In this document: piece after piece, positions 48,353 to 58,957 of the stretch
Position numbering within the stretch: position 1 is the first letter of the stretch
Layout of the letters: every line of letters starts with the position of its first letter
Origin: JAWKOK01 sp963765875
GTDB lineage: Bacteria > Chloroflexota > Anaerolineae > Caldilineales > Caldilineaceae
DNA: 64,000 bases
Direction of reading: 5' to 3'
NCBI GenBank assembly: GCA_963765875.1
Contig: CAVXYK010000020.1
Span: 62,001 to 126,000, forward strand
The notes under the pieces: model-generated
Database searches by the model: none
What the model was told of the DNA's origin: nothing
Seen by the model: the letters and a program-made list of their open reading frames with translations, nothing else
Translations under genes and position numbers: made by a program

Positions 48353-50512
48353 ATGGATGGCGAAAAAAACGCCCCTGATAAGAAGGCGGCCGACCAGGGA
48401 TCGTTGTTTGATGCGTTCGACCCGCCTTCGGCTGAGCAGTGGCGTGAGGAAACGGTCGCAGCCCTCAAGGGCATCCCATTTGAGAAGCTGCACACCCGCA
48501 CCTACGAAGGCGTCACGTTGCAGCCGATCTACCGGCGTGCCGATGCCGCCGGCATTGCCCATCAGCAGACGTTGCCGGGCAGACCGCCTTATGTACGTGG
48601 GGCCAGCGCTTCCGGCTATCTGGAAGCCCCATGGCTTGTCGCCCAGGAGATCAATGTCGGTTCGCCCTACGCTTTCAACAAGGCACTGCGCCACGATCTG
48701 GACCGCGGTCTGAATGCAGTCAACCTGGCTGTGGATGCAGCCACACGCACCGGCCTCGATCCGGATCAGGCGTCAGCGGAACAGATCGGTGCTGACGGCA
48801 TATCCATTGCCACAGCTGAAGACTTCGCAACCGCGCTTGACGGCGTCGATCTGGCGAAGACACCGATCTTTGTTCAGTCCGGCACGTCAGCCTTTGAGCT
48901 GGGTGCGCTGCTGGCTGCTGCGGTGCAAAGACAAGGCACTGCGTCAACGCAGTTGAATGGCTGTGTCGGCAGCGACCCGTTGGGTGAGCTGGCTCGGACC
49001 GGGCAACTGCCCTGTTTGCTCTCCCTGGCCTATGATGAGATGGCCGAGTTGACGGCCTGGGCAGAGACCCACGCACCGAATCTAGAAACCATTATCGTGG
49101 ACGGCTCCACTGCCCACGATGGCGGCGGCAATGCCGTGCAGGAACTGGCCTTTGCGCTGGCCACCGGTGTTGACTATCTGCGTGCCATGCAAGCGCGCGG
49201 CCTCGACATTGACAATGCGGCCTCTCACGTGCGTTTTGTCTTCGCGCTCGGCGGCAATTTCTTCATGGAAGTCGCCAAACTGCGGGCCGCACGGTTGCTC
49301 TGGTCGCAGATCGTTGAGGCATTCGGCGGCGGCGATGATGCCCAAAGGATGGTCATCCACGCCCAGACGGCGCGTTGGAACAAGACGGCCATCGATCCCT
49401 ACGTCAATATGCTACGCGTCACCACAGAGGCATTTGCCGGAGCCGTCGGCGGCGTGGGCAGCATGGCTGTCGCTCCCTTTGACGACGTTGTTCGCCCGGC
49501 TGACGAATTTGCCCGCCGCATCGCCCGCAACACCCAACTGGTGCTCCAGTCGGAGACCAACGTGGGCCGAGTCATCGACCCGGCCGGCGGCTCGTGGTAC
49601 GTCGAGCAGCTGACCGACCAGCTTGCCCGCGATGCGTGGTCGCTCTTCCAGGACATCGAAGGGCAAGGCGGCATGTTGGCCGCCCTGGAGGCGGGATCGC
49701 CCCAGGCCCAGATTGCCGAGACTGCGGCCAAGCGGACGGCCAACTTGGAGACGCGTCGGGACGTCCTGGTCGGGGCCAACATGTACCCCAACCTGACGGA
49801 GACCCCGCTTGAGAGGGCTGACACTGCCGAAGCTCAGGCCTTCGTTGAACAGCGCATGGCTCAGATTGCTGGACAACGGAAGGGCGACCAGACCATCTCG
49901 TTGTCCACGCCGGCAGACGCTGAACCCGGTACGCTGATGGTCCAAGCCATTGCGGCTGCCGAGGCTGGGGCCACGCTTGGGCAGCTCAGCCAGGCGCTGC
50001 GTGGCAGTGGGGCCAACAAGGAAACTCTGTCGATCAGACCGATTTCCCAAGCACGCATCGCCGAGCCGTTTGAAGCGTTGCGAACTGCAGCTGACAGCTT
50101 TGCTGAGCGCACCGGCGCCGCGCCCAGGGTCTTCCTGGCCAACATGGGACCGCTGGCCCAGCACAAGGCCCGCGCCGACTTCACAACCGGTTTCCTGGCC
50201 GTCGGTGGCTTCGCGTGTGACAGCCCCGCCGGTTTCGACACGCCCGAGGCCGCGGCCGACGCCGCACTGGCGGCCGACGCGGAAGCCGTGGTCATCTGCT
50301 CGACCGATGCCACCTACCCGGAGATCGTGCCGCCGCTGGTGCAGCGCATCAAAGCGAGTAGGCCCCAGACGATGGTGCTGCTTGCCGGCTATCCGCGTGA
50401 GTATGAGGAGGCGCTCAAGCAGGCAGGTGTCGACGAGTTCATTCATGTGCGTGCCAATTGCTATGAGATCAATCGGCAACTGCAGGAAAAGATCGGGGTT
50501 AGCCGCGTATGA
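48353..50512 (+). CDS. mutA: Methylmalonyl-CoA mutase small (beta) subunit
   Basis: The product has 719 residues. It shows the mutase barrel (PPYVRGASASGYLEAPWLVA, FVFALGGNFFMEVAKLRAAR, NPAGGSWYVEQL-type ending in the barrel) and a degenerate C-terminal cobalamin-fold domain (RVFLANMGPLAQHKARADF) lacking the DxHxxG cobalamin ligand. That is typical of the non-catalytic subunit of the heterodimeric enzyme, which converts succinyl-CoA and methylmalonyl-CoA. Its partner mutB lies 2.6 kb downstream, separated by toxin-antitoxin modules. ATG 48353 is preferred over GTG 48350. Confidence 0.92.
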   Translation: MDGEKNAPDKKAADQGSLFDAFDPPSAEQWREETVAALKGIPFEKLHTRTYEGVTLQPIYRRADAAGIAHQQTLPGRPPYVRGASASGYLEAPWLVAQEINVGSPYAFNKALRHDLDRGLNAVNLAVDAATRTGLDPDQASAEQIGADGISIATAEDFATALDGVDLAKTPIFVQSGTSAFELGALLAAAVQRQGTASTQLNGCVGSDPLGELARTGQLPCLLSLAYDEMAELTAWAETHAPNLETIIVDGSTAHDGGGNAVQELAFALATGVDYLRAMQARGLDIDNAASHVRFVFALGGNFFMEVAKLRAARLLWSQIVEAFGGGDDAQRMVIHAQTARWNKTAIDPYVNMLRVTTEAFAGAVGGVGSMAVAPFDDVVRPADEFARRIARNTQLVLQSETNVGRVIDPAGGSWYVEQLTDQLARDAWSLFQDIEGQGGMLAALEAGSPQAQIAETAAKRTANLETRRDVLVGANMYPNLTETPLERADTAEAQAFVEQRMAQIAGQRKGDQTISLSTPADAEPGTLMVQAIAAAEAGATLGQLSQALRGSGANKETLSIRPISQARIAEPFEALRTAADSFAERTGAAPRVFLANMGPLAQHKARADFTTGFLAVGGFACDSPAGFDTPEAAADAALAADAEAVVICSTDATYPEIVPPLVQRIKASRPQTMVLLAGYPREYEEALKQAGVDEFIHVRANCYEINRQLQEKIGVSRV

Positions 50513-50609
50513 TCGCAGAGAAATGCTGATAGGGAATTGAGTTGGGTCAATTGCTGAGCAGAGATGGATTGCGCTGCAAAAGTATTGAGGTTGACGCATG
50601 CTACACAAT

Positions 50610-50630
50610 GGTTATAATATTGTTATAACC
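50610..50630. promoter_or_regulatory. Palindromic operator of the AbrB-Doc module
   Basis: GGTTATAA (50610-50617) and TTATAACC (50623-50630) are exact inverted repeats with TATTG between. TGGAGG follows directly and the antitoxin ATG is at 50642. The site also overlaps a TATAAT-like box. Confidence 0.65.
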
Positions 50631-50641
50631 TGGAGGTTACT

Positions 50642-50872
50642 ATGATCAAGCAACTTCGCAAAGTCGGCAACAGTAATGCTTTGATTCTCGACAAACCCAT
50701 TATGGAACTCCTGGGCCTGGAAGAGGATAGCCAGGTGCAGCTCACAATTCAGGATGGCAACCTGATCGTCACGCCGGCGCGTCCGCAGCTTGTTAGCGCG
50801 GAGAAGCTGAGCGAGAAGCTCGACTACGTTATGAATAAGCGTAAAGCTGTCCTGCGACGGTTGGCCCAGTAA
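50642..50872 (+). CDS. AbrB/MazE-type antitoxin
   Basis: The 76-residue protein starts IKQLRKVGNSNALILDKPIM and continues LLGLEEDSQVQLTIQDGNLI, the swapped-hairpin SpoVT/AbrB DNA-binding fold. The C-terminal 30 residues are charged and would bind the toxin. Its TAA stop shares an A with the doc ATG, so translation is coupled. It probably represses the palindrome just upstream. Confidence 0.88.
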   Translation: MIKQLRKVGNSNALILDKPIMELLGLEEDSQVQLTIQDGNLIVTPARPQLVSAEKLSEKLDYVMNKRKAVLRRLAQ

Positions 50873-51264
50873 TGTCGATGGTGGCTTTTCTTTCGGTCGA
50901 GATTGTCTTGATGATTCATCGCCGAGTCATCGAAGAATTCGGCGGCGATCCGGGGCTGCGTGACCGCGGATTGCTGGAGGCCGCAGTGGCAATGCCTCAG
51001 GCGACCTTCAGCGGAGTCGATCTGCACCCCAGTCTGCCGGAGAAGGCAGCGGCCTATCACTTTCACCTCTGTGCCAATCATGCGTTCATTGACGGCAATA
51101 AGCGCGTTGCTGTCGCTGCTGCCGAGCTATTTCTGCTGATTAACGGCAATGAATTGATAGCGAGCGATGGTGAAGTGGAAGCACTTACGATGGGTGTCGC
51201 CGGTGGGCAGATATCCAAAGAGCAGGTGATTGAATTCTTCGTCGAGTTTGTCGTGGAGTCTTGA
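50872..51264 (+). CDS. doc: Doc-family (Fic fold) toxin
   Basis: The 130-residue protein has the Doc/Fic active-site motif HAFIDGNKR (His70-Arg78), preceded by LEAAVAMPQATFSG and KAAAYHFHLCAN. Doc phosphorylates EF-Tu and stops translation. It lacks the longer Fic motif tail, as usual for Doc. It overlaps the AbrB-type antitoxin by one base, a known partner type. Confidence 0.9.
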   Translation: MSMVAFLSVEIVLMIHRRVIEEFGGDPGLRDRGLLEAAVAMPQATFSGVDLHPSLPEKAAAYHFHLCANHAFIDGNKRVAVAAAELFLLINGNELIASDGEVEALTMGVAGGQISKEQVIEFFVEFVVES

Positions 51265-51337
51265 GTGAGCTTAGTTTGGTCAGCCGCGTCCGGTCGAGTA
51301 GATGGCTGAGACGTTTGCAAAACAGGGAGATCCTGCC

Positions 51338-52333
51338 ATGATGACATCCAAAGAGATCGTACGCCGCACACTCGAATACGAGCGACCTGAGCGAATCGCC
51401 AGATCCTTCGGCGACTCCGACTTCTGCGGGGCGGAATGCTCCGCGAAAACACATGCTTCTCAGTGGGTGGATCTCGGCGACGGTCGCTGGGAACGCACTG
51501 ACGAATGGGGCAATACTTGGGGGCGCATTGATCCGACATCCAAGGGTGAGGTCATCAAAGGCGTGCTGGAAGACATTTCGACCATCGACGCCTACGAGTT
51601 CCCCGACTACTCGGATCCCCAGGACTACGTCGGCGTGGCCGAACGTTGTGCAGAAGCGCCCGACAGGTGGCTCATCGCCTGGCTGCCCGGCTTTGCCTTC
51701 AACATTGCCCGCAAGATGCGCAAGCTTGACCAGTATCTGATGGATCTGGTGCTGGAACGGGATCGGATGCACGAGTTACACGACCGCATTGATCTCATGC
51801 TGGCAGACATGATCCGCAACTATGCCGCCGCCGGGGTGGACAGCATCATGTTTCCTGAAGATTGGGGAACGCAGAATCAGACACTCATCAGCCCTGCCAT
51901 GTGGCGGGAGGAATTCTATCCCCGATTCGAGAAGCTGTGTGCGCTGGCACACAAGTGCGAGATCAAAGTCTTCATGCACTCGTGCGGCCAGATCGAGGCG
52001 ATTGTCCCCGGTCTGATGGAAGCGGGCATCGATCTCCTGCAATTTGATCAGCCTGACCTACATGGCATCGATGTGCTGGCCGGCCATCAACAGCAGGGCA
52101 AAATCACGTTCTGGTGTCCGGTTGACATCCAGAAGACGTTGCAAACCCGTGATGAAGAAATCATCCGCAGCAAGGCCAGGGAAATGGTCGACAAACTCTG
52201 GCAGGGGCGTGGCGGCTACGTTGCCGGATTCTACAACGACGATCCATCCATCGGCCTTGATCCCAAATGGCAGGGGTACGCGAGCGATGAGTTCAATACG
52301 GTTGGACGTGCGGCTCGCTATGGGGTCGAGTAA
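51338..52333 (+). CDS. Uroporphyrinogen decarboxylase family protein (MtaA/CmuA-like)
   Basis: The product has 331 residues: MTSKEIVRRTLEYERPERIA, a TIM barrel with FPEDWGTQNQTLISPAMWRE, VFMHSCGQIEAIVPGLMEAG, and LLQFDQPDLHGIDVL. The HSC at the barrel mouth is the HxC zinc motif of the corrinoid-dependent methyltransferase branch. True heme-pathway UroD enzymes lack it. The role is therefore likely methyl transfer or an unknown decarboxylation, not heme synthesis. It lies between the two mutase subunits, whose enzyme also uses a corrinoid. GGGAGA seven bases before ATG 51338 supports this start. Confidence 0.78.
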   Translation: MMTSKEIVRRTLEYERPERIARSFGDSDFCGAECSAKTHASQWVDLGDGRWERTDEWGNTWGRIDPTSKGEVIKGVLEDISTIDAYEFPDYSDPQDYVGVAERCAEAPDRWLIAWLPGFAFNIARKMRKLDQYLMDLVLERDRMHELHDRIDLMLADMIRNYAAAGVDSIMFPEDWGTQNQTLISPAMWREEFYPRFEKLCALAHKCEIKVFMHSCGQIEAIVPGLMEAGIDLLQFDQPDLHGIDVLAGHQQQGKITFWCPVDIQKTLQTRDEEIIRSKAREMVDKLWQGRGGYVAGFYNDDPSIGLDPKWQGYASDEFNTVGRAARYGVE

Positions 52334-52359
52334 GGCTAAGCTGTTACTGCATTTGATGG

Positions 52360-52378
52360 TATGGTATATTAGACCATA
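52360..52378. promoter_or_regulatory. Palindromic operator/promoter of the TumE-TumA pair
   Basis: TATGGT (52360-52365) and ACCATA (52373-52378) are inverted repeats around ATATTAG, which overlaps a TATATT -10-like box. The site touches the start codon at 52378, so the mRNA may be leaderless. Confidence 0.5.
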
Positions 52379-52668
52379 TGGTGGCCAAGCTAGTATTTCG
52401 CGACAAATTTGTCTACACAGATGGAGCCATTCGGGAAATGGTGACTTGGCGGCTTCCAGAAACAGATGATGAACGGTCTCATAGTCTCAAATACCGGCTG
52501 TTCTATGGGACTTCCGATAAAAGCATTGTGCGTTACGACAATGAGCGCGGCAAAGGCGACCATCGTCATTATGGAGATGTTGAAGAAGCGTACACATTCT
52601 CTACGGTTGAGCAGTTGATTCGAGATTTTGCTGCTGATATCGAACGAGATCGAGGTGAAGAAAAATGA
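52378..52668 (+). CDS. tumE: TumE-family (DUF6516) toxin
   Basis: The 96-residue protein has the DUF6516 pattern: KFVYTDGAIREMVTWRLPET, HSLKYRLFYG, IVRYDNERGKGDHRHYGD and a YTFSTVEQLIRDFAADI end. Database families name such proteins TumE, toxin of a two-gene module; the biochemical target is not well known. It overlaps the next gene by four bases (ATGA), typical of coupled toxin-antitoxin genes. Here the toxin gene comes first. Confidence 0.75.
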   Translation: MVAKLVFRDKFVYTDGAIREMVTWRLPETDDERSHSLKYRLFYGTSDKSIVRYDNERGKGDHRHYGDVEEAYTFSTVEQLIRDFAADIERDRGEEK

Positions 52669-53027
52669 GTACACAACATATTCACATCGGCGTGGAAGAT
52701 TCTAAGCGGGGGCTCGAGCGGTTTATCGCCGCTTGGCATGACGCCCAATCGGATGCCACGCAAGAGACTGAGGTCCACCTCAATTTTGAGGACTTTGCGA
52801 TGTTGGCATCGGTCCTGACACCTAAGCGACTTGAATTGTTGAAAGTGTTAAGGCAACAAGGCCCTTTGAGTATTCGGGCCTTATCCAAAGCGTTAAAACG
52901 CGACTACAAAAATGTCCATGTTGATGTCTCCAATCTTGAATCGGTGGATCTCATTCAACGCGACAACGACGGCCTTATCATTGCACCGTGGGATGTGATC
53001 GATGCACACGTGCGGTTGGTTGCATGA
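52665..53027 (+). CDS. tumA: TumA-family winged-helix antitoxin
   Basis: The 120-residue protein has an N-terminal linker (EDFAMLASVLTPKRLELLKV) and a winged helix-turn-helix: LSIRALSKALKRDYKNVHVD, then VSNLESVDLIQRDNDGLIIA. It resembles the HVO_A0114-type regulators often found with DUF6516. It is expected to bind the TumE toxin and repress the module. Confidence 0.75.
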   Translation: MSTQHIHIGVEDSKRGLERFIAAWHDAQSDATQETEVHLNFEDFAMLASVLTPKRLELLKVLRQQGPLSIRALSKALKRDYKNVHVDVSNLESVDLIQRDNDGLIIAPWDVIDAHVRLVA

Positions 53028-53108
53028 TCCAAGAGGTTTGCCAAAATATCCTGAAGCCTAGACGTCAGCTTCAAGACGGTTCACATATTACTTTCGAGAG
53101 ATTATCCA

Positions 53109-55286
<2,178 letters not shown>

Positions 55287-55411
55287 CCCCACGGCTCCCT
55301 ACATTGCGCCAACATCCTTGTCTCTCTGTTTCGTGGTTGACGGCTTTGCTATAATAGCTAATGAACTCGTCAATTTGACTGTGCTCATGAGTATTCAGGG
55401 ATTTCAAATCA

Positions 55412-55648
55412 ATGAAACTAGACAGAATCACGACCAGCCCGGATCGTCTTAACGGTCAGCCATGCATCCGTGATCTTCGATTGACGGTGCGACGCGTGTT
55501 GGAGGCCCTGGCGCTCTACCCTATTCGCGAGGATCTGCGTCAAGAATATCCGGAACTTGAAGATGAAGACATCCGACAGGCGCTTGCATATGCGGCTGCG
55601 TCCTTGGACGACCGGGTAGTCGAGTTTGCTCATGAAACTGCTGCTTGA
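55412..55648 (+). CDS. DUF433 antitoxin
   Basis: The 78-residue protein has the DUF433 signature LDRITTSPDRLNGQPCIRDL and LTVRRVLEALALYP, then DEDIRQALAYAAASL. DUF433 proteins are winged-helix-like antitoxins (VapB45 type) that pair with DUF5615 PIN-like toxins. It overlaps the next gene by 17 bases. Confidence 0.85.
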   Translation: MKLDRITTSPDRLNGQPCIRDLRLTVRRVLEALALYPIREDLRQEYPELEDEDIRQALAYAAASLDDRVVEFAHETAA

Positions 55649-56000
55649 TCAAGGGCTTCCTCGCAGTGTCGCCGGTCTGTTACGTGATGTCGGTATCGAC
55701 ACAGTCCACATTGGCGAAATCGGTTTCGCCACTGCCGAAGACGCCGCTATCCTTGAACGAGCACGCAATGAAGGAAGAATCATTGTCACGCTCGACTCAG
55801 ATTTCCACACATTGTTGGCCTGGTCCGGTGCTTCAGCCCCATCCGTGATCCGCATTCGCATTGAGGGGCTGCGTGCTCGACCGACTGCGAACCTGCTCCG
55901 CAAGCTACTGCCCGAATGGGTCGATGAACTCAACCAAGGAGCCATGTTGACCGTGCAGCCAGGTCGTGTGCGCATGCACAAGCTGCCTATTCTACCCTGA
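55632..56000 (+). CDS. DUF5615 PIN-like toxin
   Basis: The 122-residue protein starts MKLLLDQGLPRSVAGLLRD, with the first catalytic Asp, and has DAAILERARNEGRIIVTLDS followed by DF, holding the later acidic residues. DUF5615 is a PIN-like (Mut7-C) nuclease family; pairing with DUF433 marks a VapBC45-type module. ATG 55632 is preferred over 55626. Confidence 0.85.
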   Translation: MKLLLDQGLPRSVAGLLRDVGIDTVHIGEIGFATAEDAAILERARNEGRIIVTLDSDFHTLLAWSGASAPSVIRIRIEGLRARPTANLLRKLLPEWVDELNQGAMLTVQPGRVRMHKLPILP

Positions 56001-56005
56001 CTACG

Positions 56006-56033
56006 GAGTTGAATCAGCGATTGGATGGGTAGC
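56006..56033 (+). repeat. 28-bp direct repeat, right copy
   Basis: Identical to 55260-55287. It stands six bases after the DUF5615 stop and is followed by the strong terminator that would originally have ended mutB transcription. Confidence 0.9.
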
Positions 56034-56061
56034 GCAAAATTGAACGGATCTATCCGGTTAT

Positions 56062-56105
56062 AAAAAGTGGGCGTGGCGTCAACATTGACGCCACGCCCAC
56101 TTTTT
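56062..56105. terminator. Bidirectional rho-independent terminator
   Basis: Two perfect 21-base arms (56062-56082 and 56085-56105) with A5 and T5 ends surround a 2-base loop. Outer CCGGTTA/TAACCGG (56054-56060, 56107-56113) extends the stem. It lies between the mutB/DUF5615 unit and the convergent PIN gene. Confidence 0.92.
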
Positions 56106-56119
56106 GTAACCGGCAGAAA

Positions 56120-56494
56120 TCACCATTGTGCATTGCCGTAATTGTCGCGAATCTTCTGATCACTGGTAATCAGGATATCTTTGTTCAGGCTGGCGTATGC
56201 CACCAGCAACCGGTCAAATGGATCTCGTGTCCATGTTAGCTGATTCGCGACTGGAATCACATCATTGAATGGTTTTGTACAGATGGTAAGGCCCACACGC
56301 TTATACAGGGCATCAATAATTGTATCTGCCGTGGGACTGATTCGATCGATTTCATACAAATATTGCAATTCCAGGCGCACAATCGGCGAGATGTACCAAT
56401 CATGTTGGTTCATCAACGTCTGGATAGGTTCCGAGAATCGTTGTTTGAGATTGGCATGGTACCAAACGACAATGTGTGTATCAAGGTAGATCAA
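56120..56494 (-). CDS. PIN-domain toxin (VapC family)
   Basis: The 124-residue protein has MIYLDTHIVVWYH (catalytic Asp5), SPIVRLELQYLYEI (Glu) and TRDPFDRLLVAYAS (Asp pair), then ILITSDQKIRDNY. It is probably a ribonuclease toxin. It overlaps its antitoxin gene by 14 bases on the same strand. Confidence 0.87.
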   Translation of the reverse strand: MIYLDTHIVVWYHANLKQRFSEPIQTLMNQHDWYISPIVRLELQYLYEIDRISPTADTIIDALYKRVGLTICTKPFNDVIPVANQLTWTRDPFDRLLVAYASLNKDILITSDQKIRDNYGNAQW

Positions 56495-56711
56495 CGTTGT
56501 ACTCCCATTCGATGTGAACGAGGTCTTCAGGATCCCCGTTGATCACATCAGGACGGAATTCCATGTCGGCAAACTTATCGACCGGTTCGACAGGAGCAAT
56601 GCGTAGCCTACGCTCTCCCTTTTTGACTTCAAGCGGGATCCCCGTCGCAAGAACTTCCTCAAGTAAGTTATAGATGTTGCCGCGAAGCTCTGTGACAGTG
56701 ATGGTTTTCAT
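56481..56711 (-). CDS. Phd/YefM-type antitoxin
   Basis: The product has 76 residues from ATG 56711: KTITVTELRGNIYNLLEEVL and GIPLEVKKGERRLRIAPVEP, the Phd/YefM DNA-binding fold, with an acidic C-terminus that would bind the PIN toxin. AAGGAA precedes the start. An upstream start at 56726 is less likely. Confidence 0.82.
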   Translation of the reverse strand: MKTITVTELRGNIYNLLEEVLATGIPLEVKKGERRLRIAPVEPVDKFADMEFRPDVINGDPEDLVHIEWEYNVDLP

Positions 56712-56726
56712 CTTCGTTCCTTTCAA

Positions 56727-57052
56727 TCCAAAGAGGGCGTACGTATTTCATTTTTAACACGTACGGTTATTGTAGAAAAGGATCGGCAGATTGTCAATAG
56801 GCGATGGAAAAAGGCGAAAATGAACACGTTTTACACCAATTGTGACGTTCATCAACAGGATGCATGGTCTCCCATAATTTGATACAGCCGATTGAGAGGT
56901 GTTTCACTGACTCTTGGGCATTTTGGTGTCACAATTGAGTATGGGAATCGTTGTCAGCGCGTGTTTCTTCGTTGGGACCACCATTGACAACCATCAACAC
57001 AGAACGTATACTTTGGGCAAACTTGTACCATTTTTGCCCATGAGGTGTCACT
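56727..57052. promoter_or_regulatory. Divergent control region of two toxin-antitoxin modules
   Basis: About 325 AT-rich bases separate the divergent Phd-PIN and Phd-ParE modules. The only clear site is the palindrome at 57014-57040. No gene is seen. Confidence 0.5.
57014..57040. promoter_or_regulatory. Palindromic operator of the Phd-ParE module
   Basis: TGGGCAAA (57014-57021) and TTTGCCCA (57033-57040) are exact inverted repeats spaced by 11 bases, just before the GAGGTG and start of the antitoxin gene. Confidence 0.65.
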
Positions 57053-57343
57053 ATGAATCGAGTTCTGCCTACTATGCCCGTCAGTTATTTGCGATCTGAC
57101 CAAGCCGGTATCCTGGCCCGGGCGCAGGAGAAGCCCATTGTACTGACCCAGAAGGGTGAGGCGGCCGGTGTCTTGATCGGCGTTGACAAATGGAACGCTA
57201 TCGCTGAGTACATCGAGGACCTGGAGGCGCTGGCAGAGGCGCTACAGGCAGAGGTGGCGATTGCGACGGGCAAGACCGAACTGGTCGACGCCGATCTAGA
57301 GGAACTAGCGGAATGGGCCGGCCGAGATGCAGTACCGGCTTAA
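57053..57343 (+). CDS. Phd/YefM-type antitoxin
   Basis: The 96-residue protein has VSYLRSDQAGILARAQEKPI and VLTQKGEAAGVLIGVDKWNA, the Phd/YefM fold, followed by a long acidic helix (DLEALAEALQAEVAIATGK). GAGGTG seven bases upstream supports the start. It overlaps the ParE/RelE-type gene by 17 bases. Confidence 0.85.
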   Translation: MNRVLPTMPVSYLRSDQAGILARAQEKPIVLTQKGEAAGVLIGVDKWNAIAEYIEDLEALAEALQAEVAIATGKTELVDADLEELAEWAGRDAVPA

Positions 57344-57602
57344 ATTGACGCCCAAGGCGCAACAGTCACTGCGCATGTTGCCGGAGCGGTTACGTTCAGA
57401 AGTCTCTGAAATCTTAATCGACCTGCGTGAGGATCCGAAGCCGGTCGACGGCAAGCGTGGAAGGTCGGGGCGGGAACTAGATCAAAAGTGGATCATCCGA
57501 GTAAACGGCCTGCGCATTGTCTATCAAGTGAACGAAGCGGATCGAATCGTTGTCGTTTTGGCAGTTTGCCCCAGAAGCTCGAACACGTATTTGAATCTTT
57601 AA
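57327..57602 (+). CDS. RelE/ParE-family toxin
   Basis: The 91-residue protein has MQYRLKLTPKAQQSLRMLPE, the basic helix, and KWIIRVNGLRIVYQVNEADR with VVVLAVCPRS, the typical RelE/ParE strands. Members either cut ribosome-bound mRNA or poison gyrase; the sequence does not decide which. It is translationally coupled to the antitoxin. Confidence 0.87.
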   Translation: MQYRLKLTPKAQQSLRMLPERLRSEVSEILIDLREDPKPVDGKRGRSGRELDQKWIIRVNGLRIVYQVNEADRIVVVLAVCPRSSNTYLNL

Positions 57603-57697
57603 TCAGATGGGTTGACACTTCTGGCGGTGGGCGAGGACAACGCAACGAATCTGTCGACGAAAGATCACAATCACACAAAACATCAAGGAGATAACCA

Positions 57698-58117
57698 ATG
57701 GCAGTACGACATTCAGAAGCACGCTGGGAAGGCAATTTGCCCAAGGGCAACGGAACCATGAAGCTGGGCAGCGGCTACTTCGAAGGGCCGTTCACCTTTG
57801 CATCTCGCTTCGAAAACGGTAAGGGCACCGATCCCGAAGAACTGATCGGCGCGGCCATTGCCGGCTGCTATTCTATGTTCCTCTCGGCCCTGCTCAGCGG
57901 TGACGAGCATGTGCCCAACAGCATTGAGACGACGGCTGCCGTCCATCTCGGCGACGGACCGACGATCAACAAGATCGAACTGGTCAGCCGTGTGGATGTT
58001 GACGGCCTCACTGCCGACGAGTTCGCCGAGTACGCCGCCAATGCCAAGGCGAACTGCCCTGTCTCCAAGGCGTTGGCCGCTGTCGAGGATATCACACTGG
58101 ACGCCCAGTTGGTCTAG
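57698..58117 (+). CDS. OsmC-family peroxiredoxin
   Basis: The 139-residue protein is of OsmC size: ARWEGNLPKGNGTMKLGSGY, PEELIGAAIAGCYSMFLSAL with the first redox Cys, and AKANCPVSKALAAVEDITLD with the second. These enzymes reduce organic hydroperoxides. AAGGAG precedes the start and a terminator follows. Confidence 0.92.
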   Translation: MAVRHSEARWEGNLPKGNGTMKLGSGYFEGPFTFASRFENGKGTDPEELIGAAIAGCYSMFLSALLSGDEHVPNSIETTAAVHLGDGPTINKIELVSRVDVDGLTADEFAEYAANAKANCPVSKALAAVEDITLDAQLV

Positions 58118-58149
58118 CCTGAGATGAGCGCAAATCGCTGACTTCATGC

Positions 58150-58183
58150 GCCGGGGACCTTCAAAGTCCCCGACGCTTTTTGG
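58150..58183 (+). terminator. Rho-independent terminator of osmC-like gene
   Basis: GCGCCGGGGAC and GTCCCCGACGC form an 11-bp stem with one mismatch, followed by TTTTT, 32 bases after the stop. Confidence 0.85.
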
Positions 58184-58231
58184 GTGGAGATCACGTAGCG
58201 AACGGGTTTGCCTTCTGCTGCCCAAATCCAA

Positions 58232-58957
58232 CTACGGCAGACGCACCAGATCGCTATCGTAGTCCGCCGGCGAGATGACCGGGTAGTAGGGTCCTTCGGC
58301 CTGAGATGGTGTAAGCGGCAACGATCCGTCACCAATACCCGTATCCACAACGATCTGCCCGTTTGCCAGCAGGCCGGTTTGCCCCTGGACGAGTTGGAGC
58401 ATCAACAGATCGCCGCCGTCGCCGACCACGCGGAACATGGCTTCCCCTTCGACATCGGCCACATCATCGCTAAAATAGAACTGACTCGTCAGCAGGGTCT
58501 CGCCCTCTTGTTTGACCTTGTAATGGATGTGGCGCGGGCGCGGTTCGTAACGGCCGGGTACGATGGTGCGAAACGCATACCAGCCTGCGGCATCAACGGG
58601 CGTGGAGCCGAAGAACTGGAACGACCTGTCCCGGTCGGCTGTCCCAGGATCGCCGGGATGATCGTAGACGCCGCCGGCATCCGTCTGCCAGACTTCTACC
58701 AGGGCATTGGGGACAGCGTCACCACGGGTGTCCAACACCTGCCCGAAGAGGAAGAGGACGTCGCCATTGGTCTCAGACGCCCCTTCGTAACGGTCGATCA
58801 GCCTCTTCACAGGTTCGGGTGGCGCCGCCGGTGCTGGAAGTTGTCCGACGTCTGCCGGTGTAGATGCCGTCGGTGGGGCGTCCGGAATCACGCCTGTGCA
58901 AGCCGCGAGCAATGCAATGGCTATCATGCCGGAAAAGAGACACACTTGCTTTTTCAT
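58232..58957 (-). CDS. Intradiol ring-cleavage dioxygenase-like lipoprotein
   Basis: The product has 241 residues from ATG 58957, with lipobox ALLAAC (Cys20) and a Pro/Ala-rich linker. The dioxygenase-like beta-sandwich includes GQVLDTRGDAVPNALVEVWQ, a Tyr in GGVYDHPGDPG, AAGWYAFRTIVPGRY, and RPRHIHYKV. The two Tyr and two His positions that bind Fe(III) in intradiol enzymes are all present. True catechol dioxygenases are cytoplasmic, so an exported form may use other substrates. Confidence 0.82.
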   Translation of the reverse strand: MKKQVCLFSGMIAIALLAACTGVIPDAPPTASTPADVGQLPAPAAPPEPVKRLIDRYEGASETNGDVLFLFGQVLDTRGDAVPNALVEVWQTDAGGVYDHPGDPGTADRDRSFQFFGSTPVDAAGWYAFRTIVPGRYEPRPRHIHYKVKQEGETLLTSQFYFSDDVADVEGEAMFRVVGDGGDLLMLQLVQGQTGLLANGQIVVDTGIGDGSLPLTPSQAEGPYYPVISPADYDSDLVRLP

